A stretch of 64,000 bases of DNA from Takakia lepidozioides (taxonomy: Eukaryota; Streptophyta; Takakiopsida; Takakiales; Takakiaceae), in assembly GCA_030704615.1 (NCBI GenBank), contig CM060731.1, positions 10,416,001 through 10,480,000 on the forward strand, written 5' to 3'. This document shows positions 1 through 12,600 of the stretch, piece after piece. Under the pieces are notes generated by a model. That model was not told the DNA's origin. It worked only from the letters and a program-made list of their open reading frames with translations, and ran no database searches. The position numbers were made by a program, and so were the translations under genes. The first letter of the stretch is position 1. Each line of letters begins with the position of its first letter.

Positions 1-1274
1 GATTTAATCGACATCCCCCAGATTGCTTGGCTACAAGTGATGCGATGCAATTTGACCCTTTCTCCAGGCAGTGGAGTAAGGTCAGTAGTATGTGTGTGCC
101 CCGCCGCAACTTCGCATGTGCTGTAATAGGTGGGAAGGTCTATGTGGCGGGTGGCTGCAGCTCTTCAGGGCCAAGCCCTCTGTCAGATGCAGAGGTGTAT
201 GACCCTTCTGAAGATAGGTGCGTGTATTTTGAATTCTTAGGGCTTGAGAAAGCTGTGCCTTTGTTGAAATTGGCGGTAGTGGACACAGGTCGCCTTTGAA
301 GTAGTAAGGCACCAGGCATGAATGACAGAACACAACTTGTACAGTCCCTAGTCTGACGGTAGGCCGAAGTAGAATAAGATGCACTCATTGATGGCACCCT
401 GCAAATATACTGGCCCTCTAAGAGCTGTGAGGGTTAAGACTCAGGCCAAATTGTCCTGGAGCTTGAGCATAGCAGATGGATCACTAGAATTGAGTGGTGA
501 AAAAATGGCTGGTAATGACATCATGCTAGACCATGCGATTGATTCTACCATCTTACCTTCCAATAGATGCCCACATGTGGCCTTTCTAAGTGTTGTATGA
601 AATAGGTGGCATTATAGGAGACAGACAAACACATATAAGAATGGCATGTGTGTAGATGTATAATTGGAGGTACTGTAGTGATAATTTCCCTCGCATGAAT
701 TTCTGCAGGTGGGAAGTGATAGCGCCAATGCCTGATGGGCGGGAGAATTGTGTTGGGGTTTCCTTATCAAATTTGTTCTATGTCATTGCCGGCCCTGCGG
801 AGAATCAGCCGGATCAACAAACAGTGGAGATCTACAATCCGGTACGGGCAACATGGTAACTCAGTTCATGATGTAGGGTTATTCTCACGACACAAGAAGC
901 CTTGCCCTGTTACAACCATGCATGGATCCATGTATGCATTAGATGTTTCGGACGGAAACATCATCAAAGTGTATGATTCTCAAGTGGGTGAGTGGGTCAG
1001 TATTGGTCCCATTCCAAAAATTGAAAAGGATTCCAAAGGTTTGAACTTCGGCCTCATTGGTCTGCGGGATGAGTTGTATGTGGTGGGTGGCATGGTGGTG
1101 AGACGGTTGGCCAATAATGGGCAATCCACAATGTGTGACATTGTGAGGTTGAATTCGGTGATTGCTTGTAACCCTACCATCGAAGGCAATAGTGTGACCT
1201 GGAGGCAGTTGAAACCTATGGGGGAGTCAAGAGGGGCAGTTCTGGGTTGTGCGGTTTTAGAGGAGAGTTGGTGA
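1..1274 (+). CDS. F-box/Kelch-repeat-type protein, 3' part only, one frameshift
   Basis: The gene enters from the left edge, so its N-terminus (where an F-box would be) is not visible. The first exon is open from base 3 and ends at 217 before a GT. The next exon starts at 709 after a TTCTGCAG acceptor, and the join restores an Arg codon. Kelch blades are clear: RRNFACAVIGGKVYVAGG followed by AEVYDPSED, then MPDGRENCVGVSL, then a VYDSQVGEW blade and ELYVVGGMV. Kelch blades form a beta-propeller that binds substrates, in plants usually for SCF ubiquitin ligases. Around 850-860 the reading frame shifts by one base: one frame ends at a TAA while the homologous reading continues in the next frame to the stop at 1274. 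This is either a real lesion or a sequence error. The F-box assignment is inference from plant family habit. Confidence 0.72.
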
Positions 1275-3116
1275 AACATGGTCAAGCCTTCGTCTTCGAC
1301 GCACATACATCTTTTCTCTCTGGCTTAGTGCTTAACTCCTACCAGGGGTGCTCAAGAGAGCCACTTTTAGAGAGCCTGAAGGAGACCATGTATTGAAATG
1401 TGCGATGTGCAGTCTAGAAGGTGTGGCCTCCATGGCCTCTAATTTAATGTTGCTTGCTCGTTTTTGCACTCTTGGTGCAAGGTCCTTCAGCTAGGTAGCT
1501 CTGCTTAGTGTGCCTGTTGTTGTTGATAGCCGCCTGTAGTAAGTTAACCCTCAACCCTTCATCTCCCACGGTGGTTTTGAACGTTGTGGACAATTTGGTA
1601 CCTTGTTGAACTAAAATCATGCAACTTTTCACCACCATTCATCCGCTACTGAATTATTGTTAAAATCCCTAATGAAATGAGAAGAACCCAATAAGCCCCC
1701 TAACTGGGTTCAAATCTCCTGTTGGATGTCATAAAACACCAAAATGAACAAGATGCAATAGTGACGCAATGAGACTCATTTCCAGAAGGTCTGCACAATG
1801 ATAGCTTCCTACAAACTACAAGCTACAAGGTATTCACCTCTCTGAAGTCTCTTTGTCCCTCTGTTTCTCTCCTGCAAGTCCGTGTACCGTTGTGTCTCTT
1901 TAGTGCCGGGTTCAATTTTCTACTACCGTTCTTCTTCCCGGCACGAAGCAGTAGCGGGCAGTTATCGTCTTACACAACAGATCAGGTCAAAGATGTGGAT
2001 TGTTCGTTTCTAAGCTCGATCAAACCTTGCAAGAAATGAGCCTGATCTGCACATCGGCTTCGTACGGTAGGCAATACCCAGAGAAAGCCTAGAGGCTAGG
2101 AGGAAGGCGAGAAAGGAAAGAGCCGGTACCACGGCAGTGGTACACTAGTGTGTATCTCTATAGAATCAGTTGTACACTAGTGTACGTATGTACTGCGAAG
2201 GCGTTCACAAGCTTGTGATCCCATTGAAAGGGGTTCAACTCTTTGGGGACTGCATGTGTCTGCAAGGCGATGGCGTCTGTGTGAGGAGCACCTTCATCGC
2301 ATTCCCTAAAGTCAACTCTTATGATAGAACCGATGTTGTCCACATCTTTGGACAACTTCTTTCAGTGCAACCACCACATTCCTTCACGTACCCTGGGCAG
2401 CTTCCCACCAATTCAAGATTGGCCATACCTCTCTTTATTTGATTGTTGTACACAACTGCAGCACCATGCCTAGCAGATTATGTTAGATTGGGCTGGGGAA
2501 CCAGCCCCCTCGCGAGGTCGTTGCCTTTCCAGCATTGGACTCTTTTTGGCTCTCATCTATTTAGTACTTTTGGCAACTGTGGGGATTGACCAGCTCATTG
2601 ACTTGTATTGTAGCACTGCCGCCCTCCTTTCTGGTCTGCTATCACGCATCATGCAATACACCCTGCCCCTGTCTTTTGGAATGAAGATTGTTGTGTCTTT
2701 CTGTAGGCCTGCATCGATGTGAATTTGTTGTATAGGGGTAGGTCGATACGTGCATATGAGGCATGTGAAAGCCATATTTGGAAGTGCAACTTGTTTGGAA
2801 GGATGGAAGTGGTATCCCGGTGTCTGTCAGCAGCAACTTGCAGACAGTGCGAAAGACAAATTGAGGGGTGAGGTTCATTTCTAGTCTTATATCAAGAAAT
2901 CAACAGCGATGCAATGTGTACATGACTTTTCCTTCTTTTTATTCTCCCTTGGCCCCTTCTCGTGCCACCACCGGTAACATGCAGGAGGATGTGGTGATCA
3001 TGTACTCTTCATGCGCGACAAATCAAATCACAAGTGCAGTATTTGACATTCTACAAGAATCGTGATGCTTGTTCACACGCTACTGGAAACCCTGTACAGG
3101 AAACAATGTATAGTTC
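1275..3116. other. Intergenic stretch with no supported gene
   Basis: This holds the 3' flank of the Kelch gene and about 1.8 kb of ordinary sequence. Short open frames near 2170-2720 show no recognisable domain and no coding-like partner exons. I see no RNA gene or clear repeat. Confidence 0.5.
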
Positions 3117-3920
3117 TTAACCCTCAAGTTCCCAAGCCCTTTTTTGACTTTTTATCAATTTTGGGTACCCAGCTGCAGTAAATTGCCCCTAGAAACCTAC
3201 CAAAAATCATCCACAGATTCCAGCCTTATAGCAATGGGCCCAGCTCATTTATGCATGACATGCCAAAAAAGGAGCCAAGTCCACCGTGGAAATTGTGAGA
3301 TTATAGCGTTTGCCCGGACCTCAAATATCAGGTCCCAAATAAAAAGTGAGAAAGAAATTGGTTTGACCAAATTAAAACCTAGCTTTATCCAATTTTGCTT
3401 GCCCCAAGACCCACCATTTCCAAATCAATAGTGGAGTGGCTATGACCCAACTAAATTGCAGGTCCAACTGATTTTTTCACCTATGGTTGCTATTCATGCA
3501 ATTACATGGGGGTTGAAATCTCAAAATTGACAAGAGAAAATGTGCCTCCAAATGAAGTACTTTTTTTTCTACAAATTTTTTAAAAGCCAATGGTGGATGT
3601 GTGTATGTAATGCTCACACACCACAAGGTGAAGTGTTTTTTCCAAAATTGCTAATTTTCTGCCAAAAATGGCCTTTGGAGTGCAATCTGTTTTGGGCTTG
3701 TTTACCTGCCAGCCCTTTTCAGGCCCTAAAACGTAAATTAAAGATCTAAGATATTTTTTGTAAGTCACAGCTTTTGTTTTTTTTTAATTTTGTTTTTTCG
3801 AGACAAATCCTTGTCATTAAAGCTTCAGGAGGGGCCCCATCAGATTAGATCTGCAAAAATTAGGTCGAACTGCAAATTCAAAGTGACCCGATTCAGGTCG
3901 CTTGGGAACTTAAGGGTTAA
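3117..3920. mobile_element. piggyBac-like MITE with TTAA target duplications
   Basis: TTAA at 3117-3120 and at 3917-3920 flank a 796-bp body. The body begins CCCTCAAGTTCCCAAGC and its other end, read on the opposite strand, begins CCCTTAAGTTCCCAAGC, so the 17-bp terminal inverted repeats match at 16 positions. A TTAA duplication plus inverted repeats starting CCC is the hallmark of piggyBac elements. The AT-rich interior has no reading frame above about 100 codons and nothing like a transposase, so this would be a non-autonomous copy moved in trans. Classification rests on the ends only. Confidence 0.72.
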
Positions 3921-4224
3921 TGATGCTATGTACATGTAGATTATAGTGAACCTTATAACTCATGTTAACATTTTTTTTTTTCCTCGGAGTAACATTTGCT
4001 TCCAACAATTTTCCATTATTGAAACGTTCAAGTCAATGAACCTCAAAAGGACAACATGAGGGAATGTCAGGCCATGAGCCTGCAAGCTTATGCTCACGCT
4101 TTGATGACATGAAGATTGTCCACGTGGCTAAATTCATGGCCCACCTCACGGCATCGGTGTCTATTCTCGTAGGGGCACTGAAGAGAGAGAAGACTCCGGC
4201 CGAAGCCGGCGTAACTAGCCTAAA

Positions 4225-6030
4225 GTGGAATGATTGAACTTAACCAAGCTTTGAAATTCAACAAACTCGGGGCCTACAAAAGTTGTTGTAGCATCTGTAT
4301 ACATAGCATAGATGATTGGCATATTTTCACTGCGGTGAAGAAATCAACTACAAAAGTGTGCAAACTTCATCAAGAAGTTAACTGCTCTGAGCAATGGTAG
4401 TACACAACATAGACCCAACAAAAAGTTCAATATCAACAAAGAGATCAAAGGTTGGAAGCTGCTTCGGCCTCCCCCATACTGTCCAAGACCATCTTGACAT
4501 ATACTCAACCATAACTACAACTGGTTTGAGCATACTAATCCACCGGGTCTTTATATTTCGAAGAATTTTGTTACCCTTGATTTACATCAACTCGGCTAGT
4601 TTTTGAACTCAAGATGACATTTTGGATTGTACACAAAATAAGAGTGCAAAGATTGAAACAAAGTTTCCAGCCGATTCACCAAGTTGAAGTCACTCAAAGT
4701 TTGGACTACCAAGTTGGTGCAATGGGCCATACAATGGACCCCCACCATGTGAGGAGCATCTTTCTGTTGTAGTTGCACAGTGACGCTTGTCCACAAGCCT
4801 TTAAAGACACTTACACCATCTGTGCCAAATGATACAAGACTTTCAACCAATTTCTCTCTGGTTAGACCTCCACCAATCAAAGAGGGCTTCATGAGTCTTT
4901 TCAATGCATCCGCATTTGCACCATCTATAAGTTTCTCCAATGTGAGCAATATGGGTATTCTGCGTCAATTTTACATGCAATAAACATGAATAGATGCCCA
5001 ATTTTGGTTGTCAATTGAGGTTACATGATCTCATGACACTGATATATACCTAGATGCCTTCACAACCTCCTTGGTGGCTTGCAAGATTTTCAAACCATGC
5101 ATTCCGGCCATCTCCCAGCCACTATTATTGGACAAGTGTTTGTTTGGAGTATTCTTTATTTTCAGCCGTTTGAAAAGATCTTTCAATCCCTCCTCGTGGG
5201 TTTGCCTTCATTAAATATGTCGAATTAAAACAACGACGAAATGGACCAACTGCCGCTTATCCTGGACCACCTCTCCAACAATTTGCATCTAAATCACTCA
5301 ATCCCTCAAGTAAGATGCATACAGGGCTTCATTCTTGAAATGTTGGCTCTCTTTGTTGTAGTAAAACTTCTCCGTTGGTATTCTAGGCATGGCAACTGTT
5401 GCCTTCTTCTTACTAAGAGCATCTCCACGGTGTCATGGTACTTGCCCAAAAACGGCAATCTAGCGTGGTGGGGGTCCTAAAGAGGCTGCGCAGCTTGCTC
5501 CACAGTTGCCGGCCCGGTAGAATTGCTGCAGGCCAGTCACAAATCTGCATCCCTCACATCTTACATGGACCCCGCCAACCACTCTACATTAGATTTGCAC
5601 GTGCCAGCCAACCCAGCCATCAATTGCGCCCTCCAAAGATCCATTTCGATGCTCCAAGATTGTGATCGGCCTGCCAAGTTGTGATCAGGGCTATTTATGC
5701 CTATTTGTGCCGGGTCTTCTACCGTCTCAATGGTGGAGTGCCAAACCGTCCCCATAAAAAATACTGTCACCCCTGTAATCAGAATAAATAGCGTTTGATG
5801 GCCCTGCTCACCGTGAAGATGCTCTAACATGCTTGATTGAGGAGTCTAACTCAAGCACAAAGATTGTCTTCCCCATCATTTCTGGAGCACACCTAGCACT
5901 TTACAGCATGAATCATGCCATCTTCACCTATAACACTTTCTGCCCATATAAACCTAGCAACCCATACAATCTTGAACTTTCTATTTAGGTCATATTGGGC
6001 TTATTTCCACTTCTTGTTGCTAGGAGACGC
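4225..6030 (-). pseudogene. hAT-family transposase fossil (BED/DUF4371-like), split by a MITE
   Basis: Read leftward from about 6030, several frames together give a transposase. An N-terminal block has WVARFIWAESVIGEDG. A stretch ending EALYASYLRD follows, then EEGLKDLFKRLK and NNSGWEMAGMHGLK. Next comes the catalytic-region signature SFGTDGVSVFKG, then GVHCMAHCTNL, then a degenerate continuation with KTRWISML near 4540. The DG-S and HC-AH pattern is that of the RNase H-like core of hAT transposases with zinc-finger N-termini. Stops and frameshifts are scattered throughout and the 408-bp MITE sits between the N-terminal block and the rest, so it is long dead. The ends and 8-bp target duplication were not found. 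Confidence 0.7.
5414..5827. mobile_element. PIF/Harbinger-like MITE inside the hAT fossil
   Basis: The element body is 5417-5824 (408 bp). It starts GAGCATCTCCACGGTG and the other end, on the opposite strand, starts GAGCATCTTCACGGTG, matching at 15 of 16 bases. Both sides carry the trinucleotide TAA (5414-5416 and 5825-5827), the target duplication typical of PIF/Harbinger elements. GAGCATCTCCA-type ends are familiar from plant MITEs of this superfamily. There is no transposase inside. Removing it rejoins two hAT segments, which dates this insertion after the hAT copy. Confidence 0.8.
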
Positions 6031-6667
6031 CTCATCTATGGACAAAATCAAGAGAGCAAAGCTAGATTCACCAACAATGTGAGTGAATGCTTGGACTAAC
6101 ACCAGATGTTCCACCATCTAAAGGGATTCTTTGCGTGAAACAGTTTGCTACCGTTGTGCAACAGGCCTGCACTAGCTGAACTATTGTGGGATGCATTCGC
6201 CCTAGTTGAATGAGATAATCCTGGAAGCTTTTCAAGAACCCTATATAAAAAATGCCTTGGCGGCATTTCGGGTAGTAATTGAAGCGTCAATTAATTCATA
6301 TGACTAAGTACCTAGTGCTCCTTTGATCTGAAAGCAATGGTTGGTTATTGGCATCCAACCTACATATTCTGTATGGACAGGGCATTGCATCTCTTTAGTG
6401 TAGCAACTTCACTTCATACAGGCCGTCCATGGGCTCACAACTGCACACAGAAGTACAAATCATGCATCGAAGTGAAAGAATATTCTAGCTCCTGAGAAAT
6501 TGAAATCAATAAGCTCCAGCTCAGTCAAGTAGTCGCCCACTCGCTTTGCTGCCTGCATTTCCCACCACCCCATTGGCCACCCTCAGATTACTAAGAAAAA
6601 AACCCAATAACGGAGATTCCGGAGAAGAGCCTTCCCTTTGTCGAAGTGCTGAAAGAATCTGAACCAC
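6031..6667. other. Intergenic gap between the hAT fossil and the 3' end of the SWIP gene
   Basis: About 640 bp without a supported gene. The right part should hold the 3' untranslated region of the leftward SWIP gene. I could not identify a polyadenylation signal with confidence. Confidence 0.4.
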
Positions 6668-9600
6668 TCACAGATATTTCTTTCTCGAGAGTAAAGTTGC
6701 CATCTCCACTTCGAAATCTGTAAGGAGCATCTGGACAAGAGCAAACATCAGAGCATTCACATGAGGCAAATGAAGAGATGGCCAAGGTCTCCCTCCCTCT
6801 AGCAGAAGGTGGGGAATACCAGCTGCATCTTGTGGGCATCTTCCTCAGATATTGATGCCAGCTTTTGGCTCCAAATTTGAAGCCCCAGAAGGCCACTGCC
6901 TATGTTGTCCATGTCGAGACTTTCCTCCAGATGTGCCCTCTCGGCCCTGTAGTGCTTCCTTGCAGTTTCAAACCAATGGAGTGAGTCGAACTGTTTATCT
7001 TGCCCTAGGACCTGTTCCCCCCAAAATAGCTCGTGTAAGCCACTTGTTACCTTTGTAGTCACATTGTTGGTTTGAATTCCAATACTATGTTATCTGTCAT
7101 CCATTTCATCCGTGCTGTTCTTCCGGTTTTGGGAGACAACAGTCATACAAAACATCCAAGGCAGGCTCATCATTGGAATAGCAAGAGACATGCAAACATC
7201 CGTGTCTTACAACCGCAAGCTATTCCTTTGAATATGGAATTTGAACAGTCCTTTAATGGACAAGGGTAAGGTAGCTGCGATACTCACTTTCAGCAGATAC
7301 GCAACTCCAAGTACAAAGCCATCGTCTGTGAAGAGGGCATCTGCAGAACTGCGGCCTCGTTTGAAGAGCTTAGCTTTTGCGTGCAACATTGCTTCAACAG
7401 CATTAACCATGAGTGCGGGCACAATGAGAAAGAACTCCCTTAAATGCAAATTATCATCACCACGCAGCTCCTGCTCCAAAACAGAAAGTCAGGGTCATCT
7501 GTACGCTTAACAAATAGATCATCTTTGGTACCCACATCCAGAACCAATGTTGGGTAAAAATCAGATACGTATCCTGGATGCCTGAAGGGGACAAGTATGG
7601 ACATGGAGCCCTTCATTGGCATGCCTATACAATGCTCAGAGGAGGACAAGAAAGAGCAGACTCAAACCAAGGAGCTGGTCCATTTAGTAAATCTCCGACA
7701 CTTACTTTTGAGTAAATTTCCATGAAATAAATGGTTCAAATCATGAGCAAGAAAAAGGATCAAACATACACTCTATACTGGATAGGGACATGTTTGTATC
7801 GCCATGGAGAATCACCGAACCTGTAGTGGGCAGTCCATGTGTAAGAAGAGTTCACAAACAAGTTACAGATGAACTGATTGATAAAATTCACTCAGACATT
7901 GGAAGCACCAGGGATCATGGAAAGAAGAGAACCACCTGAGAAAATACATTGACAAGGATACTAAAGTAATTTGTGCCATCAGCTGACATGTTTTGGCTCT
8001 CTAAGGCCATATCAAGGTGCTTGCCAGCCTTGACAGCCCCTGGTGCCATGCCCAGATCTTTCGAAGCTAGCTCAAAACTAATATTCTTCCCTTCTTGTAC
8101 AAATCTGTCACATCACGGAAACCAATTTTACTCACCTGAACCAATATGAACAGACATATCTAGTTCTCTTTAGGTCAGAGAAAGACGAGATGAGGGAGAA
8201 GAGAGCAAGAGAGAGAAACTCTCTCATCCAATGCATAACGCGACAAGCAAGCTATTATCCTATGATGCCAAAGTAGTAAGGAGCATATACAGTAGTGAAC
8301 CTTGCCATACGTACCCCAAAGCAGCGCTACAATAACTGAGGCCTCCCATGCGTACCATTCGCACAAATCCTAGTGCGTTTCCCATCTCTGCAACAAGCTG
8401 ACGGAACTGATCCAGGTAGCTGTGGCCACTTTCCGAGACCCCAAGTTTTTTGATGTCTTGGCTGAGCTTCTGAGCTCTCGCAACTGGATACTCTTTTCTC
8501 TCCGTTCCCTTATTTTCCTAACCGAAGATGTTCAACAGATGAATCAGTTTCTGCCTTCTCTATGTAGAAGTAAGATAAAACAGGAAGCAAAATCACTCCT
8601 CTAGACACCCAATCTGTGGACACTCCTCGCTTTCATTAACTGCTAGACCGGCACAAGTCACAGCCAAAAAATATGGGTTTTTATGCTAGTTCTTTCAATG
8701 TTTTTATCTACAGTCTTTCTTGAATAACACCAAATCCCATAACTATCTAGGAATCAAGGAGAAAAGGTCTCAGATGTGTGAACCTTGAAAAACCGACGCT
8801 CCTTGATTAGACGTGACTTTATGTGGTCGTCAAAGAGGAACTGAGAGAAAGCCACGAACTTTTGGGCAAGGTACTGGTATGTAAAGTTCACAGTAGTGCT
8901 GATGATACCGGTGCCATGAGTGCGAATGGAATTGGCCACATGCTTCACGCTGATCGTGTTGATATGTTTGCGATAGGAGGCATTTGTCAACCTCTCTATG
9001 AACACCTACATTCAAAGGCTCCCACTGTGACATCCAGTCGGTGACTTTGTCTTAGCTCTGTCCGAGGACAAAGACAAGATACACACGGTAAGCTCTGCCT
9101 GTCTTCCCTTCCCGTATTATGGTCATTCCCTGATCCATTTATCGGATGACTCACAAGGGACTTCACTGAAGCTGTGGATATTAAGAACACACTTGAATAA
9201 AACAACAGATTAAAGCAATGTGTCTAAGTGAACATATTGACAGTGTGTTTGAATGTAATCAGGGAAAATGCTGCTGCTACAGTTTACCAGATGTAAATCA
9301 ACCATGGTGAATGAAGACCTGGGTGTTGAGATTGTAGGTGTAGGACGCCACAAAGATGTGGATGTTGCGCATTACTTCAAGAACATCAACGCCCTGCTCC
9401 AGCGTTTGGCATGGCAAATGAATGTCATCCAGCTCTAGTCCATACTTTTGCTCAGCCAGCTGCCGCATTTCCCCATATGTCTGCACATTGGTGACATAGC
9501 TCTCAATAGTAATCCAAGCACGGACAGATACACAGAAGAGCCATAGAATGGACTGAGTGTATGGGAGCAGGAGTGAAGTGGTTGTCCATATGTGGAATAT

Positions 9601-12600
9601 ATCAATCGATCCTGCTCTCTGAACATTGGACACTTTGAAAAGACGCAGTCCCCAAGAGACAAATTCCCCTGGAGCCATTTTTGTGAAGCCGTTAGGATAT
9701 ATGAGATTCAACCTAGCCCTCGGCAAAGAAAAATCCAGTTACAGGCAAGTTCATGTATGCTGACGCAAACTGAGGACCATCTCGCACTTCTGCGAACCAC
9801 TCAAACTGGAGACAAATCTTCCTTGACACTGAACATCTGCAAAGCCTGAAATCAAAAGTCAGTTGGGACTGTAACATCCCACCAGCATTTGTATGCATGA
9901 ATGCTCAAGCAATGAAGTTGACTACAGTCAACACCATTCACAAGGTGCAAAAAAACTCTAGTTAGCAAGGAAACAAATACATACTATCAGTCAACTTCAC
10001 CTTCCAGTTATGGAGGGCAACTGCAGTGTGGTCATAGAATGCAGCATTAAGATAGCTCTCCACACGCCTTTTTATGTGTATGTACTTGGTTGCAAGCCGC
10101 AGAGGCTTTACTTGCAGAAAACATGATAAATCTCGAACCCCTGTCTGGAAACACACACCATAGCCATTAATTGCAATCACATGCTTAAGGAGTGTATGGA
10201 TTGGACAAATAAAAGTGAAGGCTTGAGAGGCAAAGGCTTTACAACACCATGACAAGCCTGGCAGACCACTCTGATGCACAAAGCATCACTCCATAGTCTT
10301 AATTGAAGGAAACCGAGTTTTTCACAACCATTCTGCCTAAGCATGTGCACAGCCCTTATCCTCCCCCCAGCTTGCAACATGCAGGAAGTGCAGACCAATA
10401 GTTCTTTGTCTCACCTTTACAAGCAGCCTGGTTGTCTAGTTGCTCTTTGTGAGTCATGCATTTGCGACACAAGCTCTTTGGGCTTTTTCCGGACATTGTG
10501 TTGTTTCTTTCTGTTGTTCTACTATATTGTTCTACTTGTCCCATGGGGCCTCTGTGAGTCCAGAACCCTCTGGCCCCAGAACGTGCTAGACAGCACTCCT
10601 AGCCTGAAGCTGTCATGATCTGGAGGTTGTAGAAGCTCTTGTTTCATTCTTTCATAAGCTCTCCCAGCTTCTCATGGACAACATGGAGTTTCTTCTTTCT
10701 TTCTCTTCATACATTCTACACCTAAACATAATGATCAATATGACACTTGTGTTTGCCACAGCCAATAAAGCAATTCCCTCGTGCGAAAGGGAAAGGGCAA
10801 GTCCAAACAAACATTAGCACCAAACCAGGAGCGTACGACATCTATGGCCAGGAGGGTATGTAATGGAAAAGAGAAATATATTACCAACACAAAGAAGGTC
10901 ATCACAATGAAGATATACCTTGGTAGGGTTGACATTGACACTACCCTTGAGATGGGCAGAGTGAACGTGCAGGCGCAGATCAGTCTCAACGTCACGACAG
11001 AGGGGTGCAATAACTTCCTGTGCTTCCCATTAAACAGTGGCCCCACAGCTTATCAGAGACCACTTCTACTCCTCAAGATGCACAAACACATCCCTGCAAA
11101 CACAAAGCCATGTACAAAAAGTGGAGCACCTACATTGGTGATGGTATCTTCCAGCTCTTTCTCATATGACTCAATTACACAGTCCTCAGCATTCCCTGCT
11201 TTGAGTAACCTGATGCCATCTTTGAATGCATTGATCACATACCTGTTCTAAACCCAAAGTCCACAGTCCCTTAGTATCAAGATCATCCATAAAAGTTCTA
11301 TGAGATGCCCTTCATCTTTTAGCCCAAACTAATGACTACAACAACGGGTATTTAGAAGTTGTGAGGTGAAACTCACTTAGTGTTACAGTCTGCCAACTTC
11401 ATCAAGATATGTAAAGGGATTGGTATGGGACATCTCCCTTAAGAGGTTCAGGCTTCTAATAAGTTACAACAAACATTCACTACGATGTGCTTTGTGTAAC
11501 ATACACAGATTGTCGCAGATTGTCGGTAGATGGATCACAAACAAGACATGAGAGCTGCAAGCATCGAAGAGTCCAAACTCCAAATGTAGGAACAGAACAG
11601 ATTCTTGCAGCCTACAATTGACATCCTGCTGACGTTGACTGAAGGACCATGATTCATTGAACGTACAGTGAGCTTGTTCACAGCCCAATAAAAGATTTGA
11701 AGGACAAATATCCAGTGCAAGGAAAGAACATACTGAAGGCTGTGGGCTTCACTGGTCTGTGCATAGAGCAAGGCAAAGCATGTAGGCATCATCTCTCTAC
11801 ACCAGTATAGAAGGCTGCAGTCAGTTGATGCATAAACGAGCTCCTGGATATCAGCTGCCATTTCCATTAGCATGCACATCTCCATTATCTCTGTTGCTGT
11901 CTCTTCTGGGAGCCTGCTTTGCTGAATGCAAAACCAACAGCACAACATTTTTTAGCTCTCTGTAAAGAACTTCAATATAGCACAACAACAGCCCTAGTGT
12001 ACTGAGACAGGTGTTCTAGTCTCGAAAAAATTAGATTGTAAACTAGGAGTTCTTTCGGAACCTGGAAGTTGGCCAGATGTAGTAAGCGTGCAAGAAGGAG
12101 CATTGACAAAAGATGGTACATACAATGCTGCACAGGACATCCAGAGAGAGGTGCAGAACAATGCGGCGGTGAATGCTTGCACAACCCTGCAGCATCTCCA
12201 AAGCAAGGTTCACCTGTCCCACCCACCCATTCAATCCATTGATGCTATTTCTGTGCCTCTCTCCAACATGTCCCTCCCCTTTATTGTCTTGCACGCTGTA
12301 TTTGCAATGTAAGTTGAACTCCTCAGCCTCTACCTTCAATATTGTGGCACTTGATCAATGGACCAAAGGATCAGGACCCCTGGTAATCTCTCCTTATTAG
12401 CAACAGGATCATCTGTAAGAACCTAAACTAGTGCAAAATAGAGAGTGCAATCTTAACATTGTGCTGCCAACCACAAAGTCTCAGACCATCAACTGCATGA
12501 AGTGTGGCATTACAAGCTGCCACCACCTTCATCAGCTGGTGTAGATCACATATGATACTATGCTCAAATTCATGTGGATGCTATTTGCAAAACTATGAAC

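Noticed and set aside
854-880. A 24-bp intron that would explain the Kelch frame change (GTAACT to GATGTAG)
   Set aside because: It is far too short for a plant spliceosomal intron and the joined frame would be wrong.
1690-1730. GGGTTCAAATC word like a tRNA T-loop
   Set aside because: No matching acceptor or D-arm around it.
2158-2722. Open frames of 65-90 codons on both strands
   Set aside because: No homology signal, no splice partners, and overlapping frames of similar length, as expected by chance.
4181-4212. Motif GAGAGAGAAGACTCC shared with 29172-29200
   Set aside because: A short similarity built on a GA run. It is noted as a dispersed word only and not called a repeat family.
10343-10618. 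Plus-strand 91-codon frame inside the SWIP gene
   Set aside because: It falls in an intron of the minus-strand gene and shows no domain.
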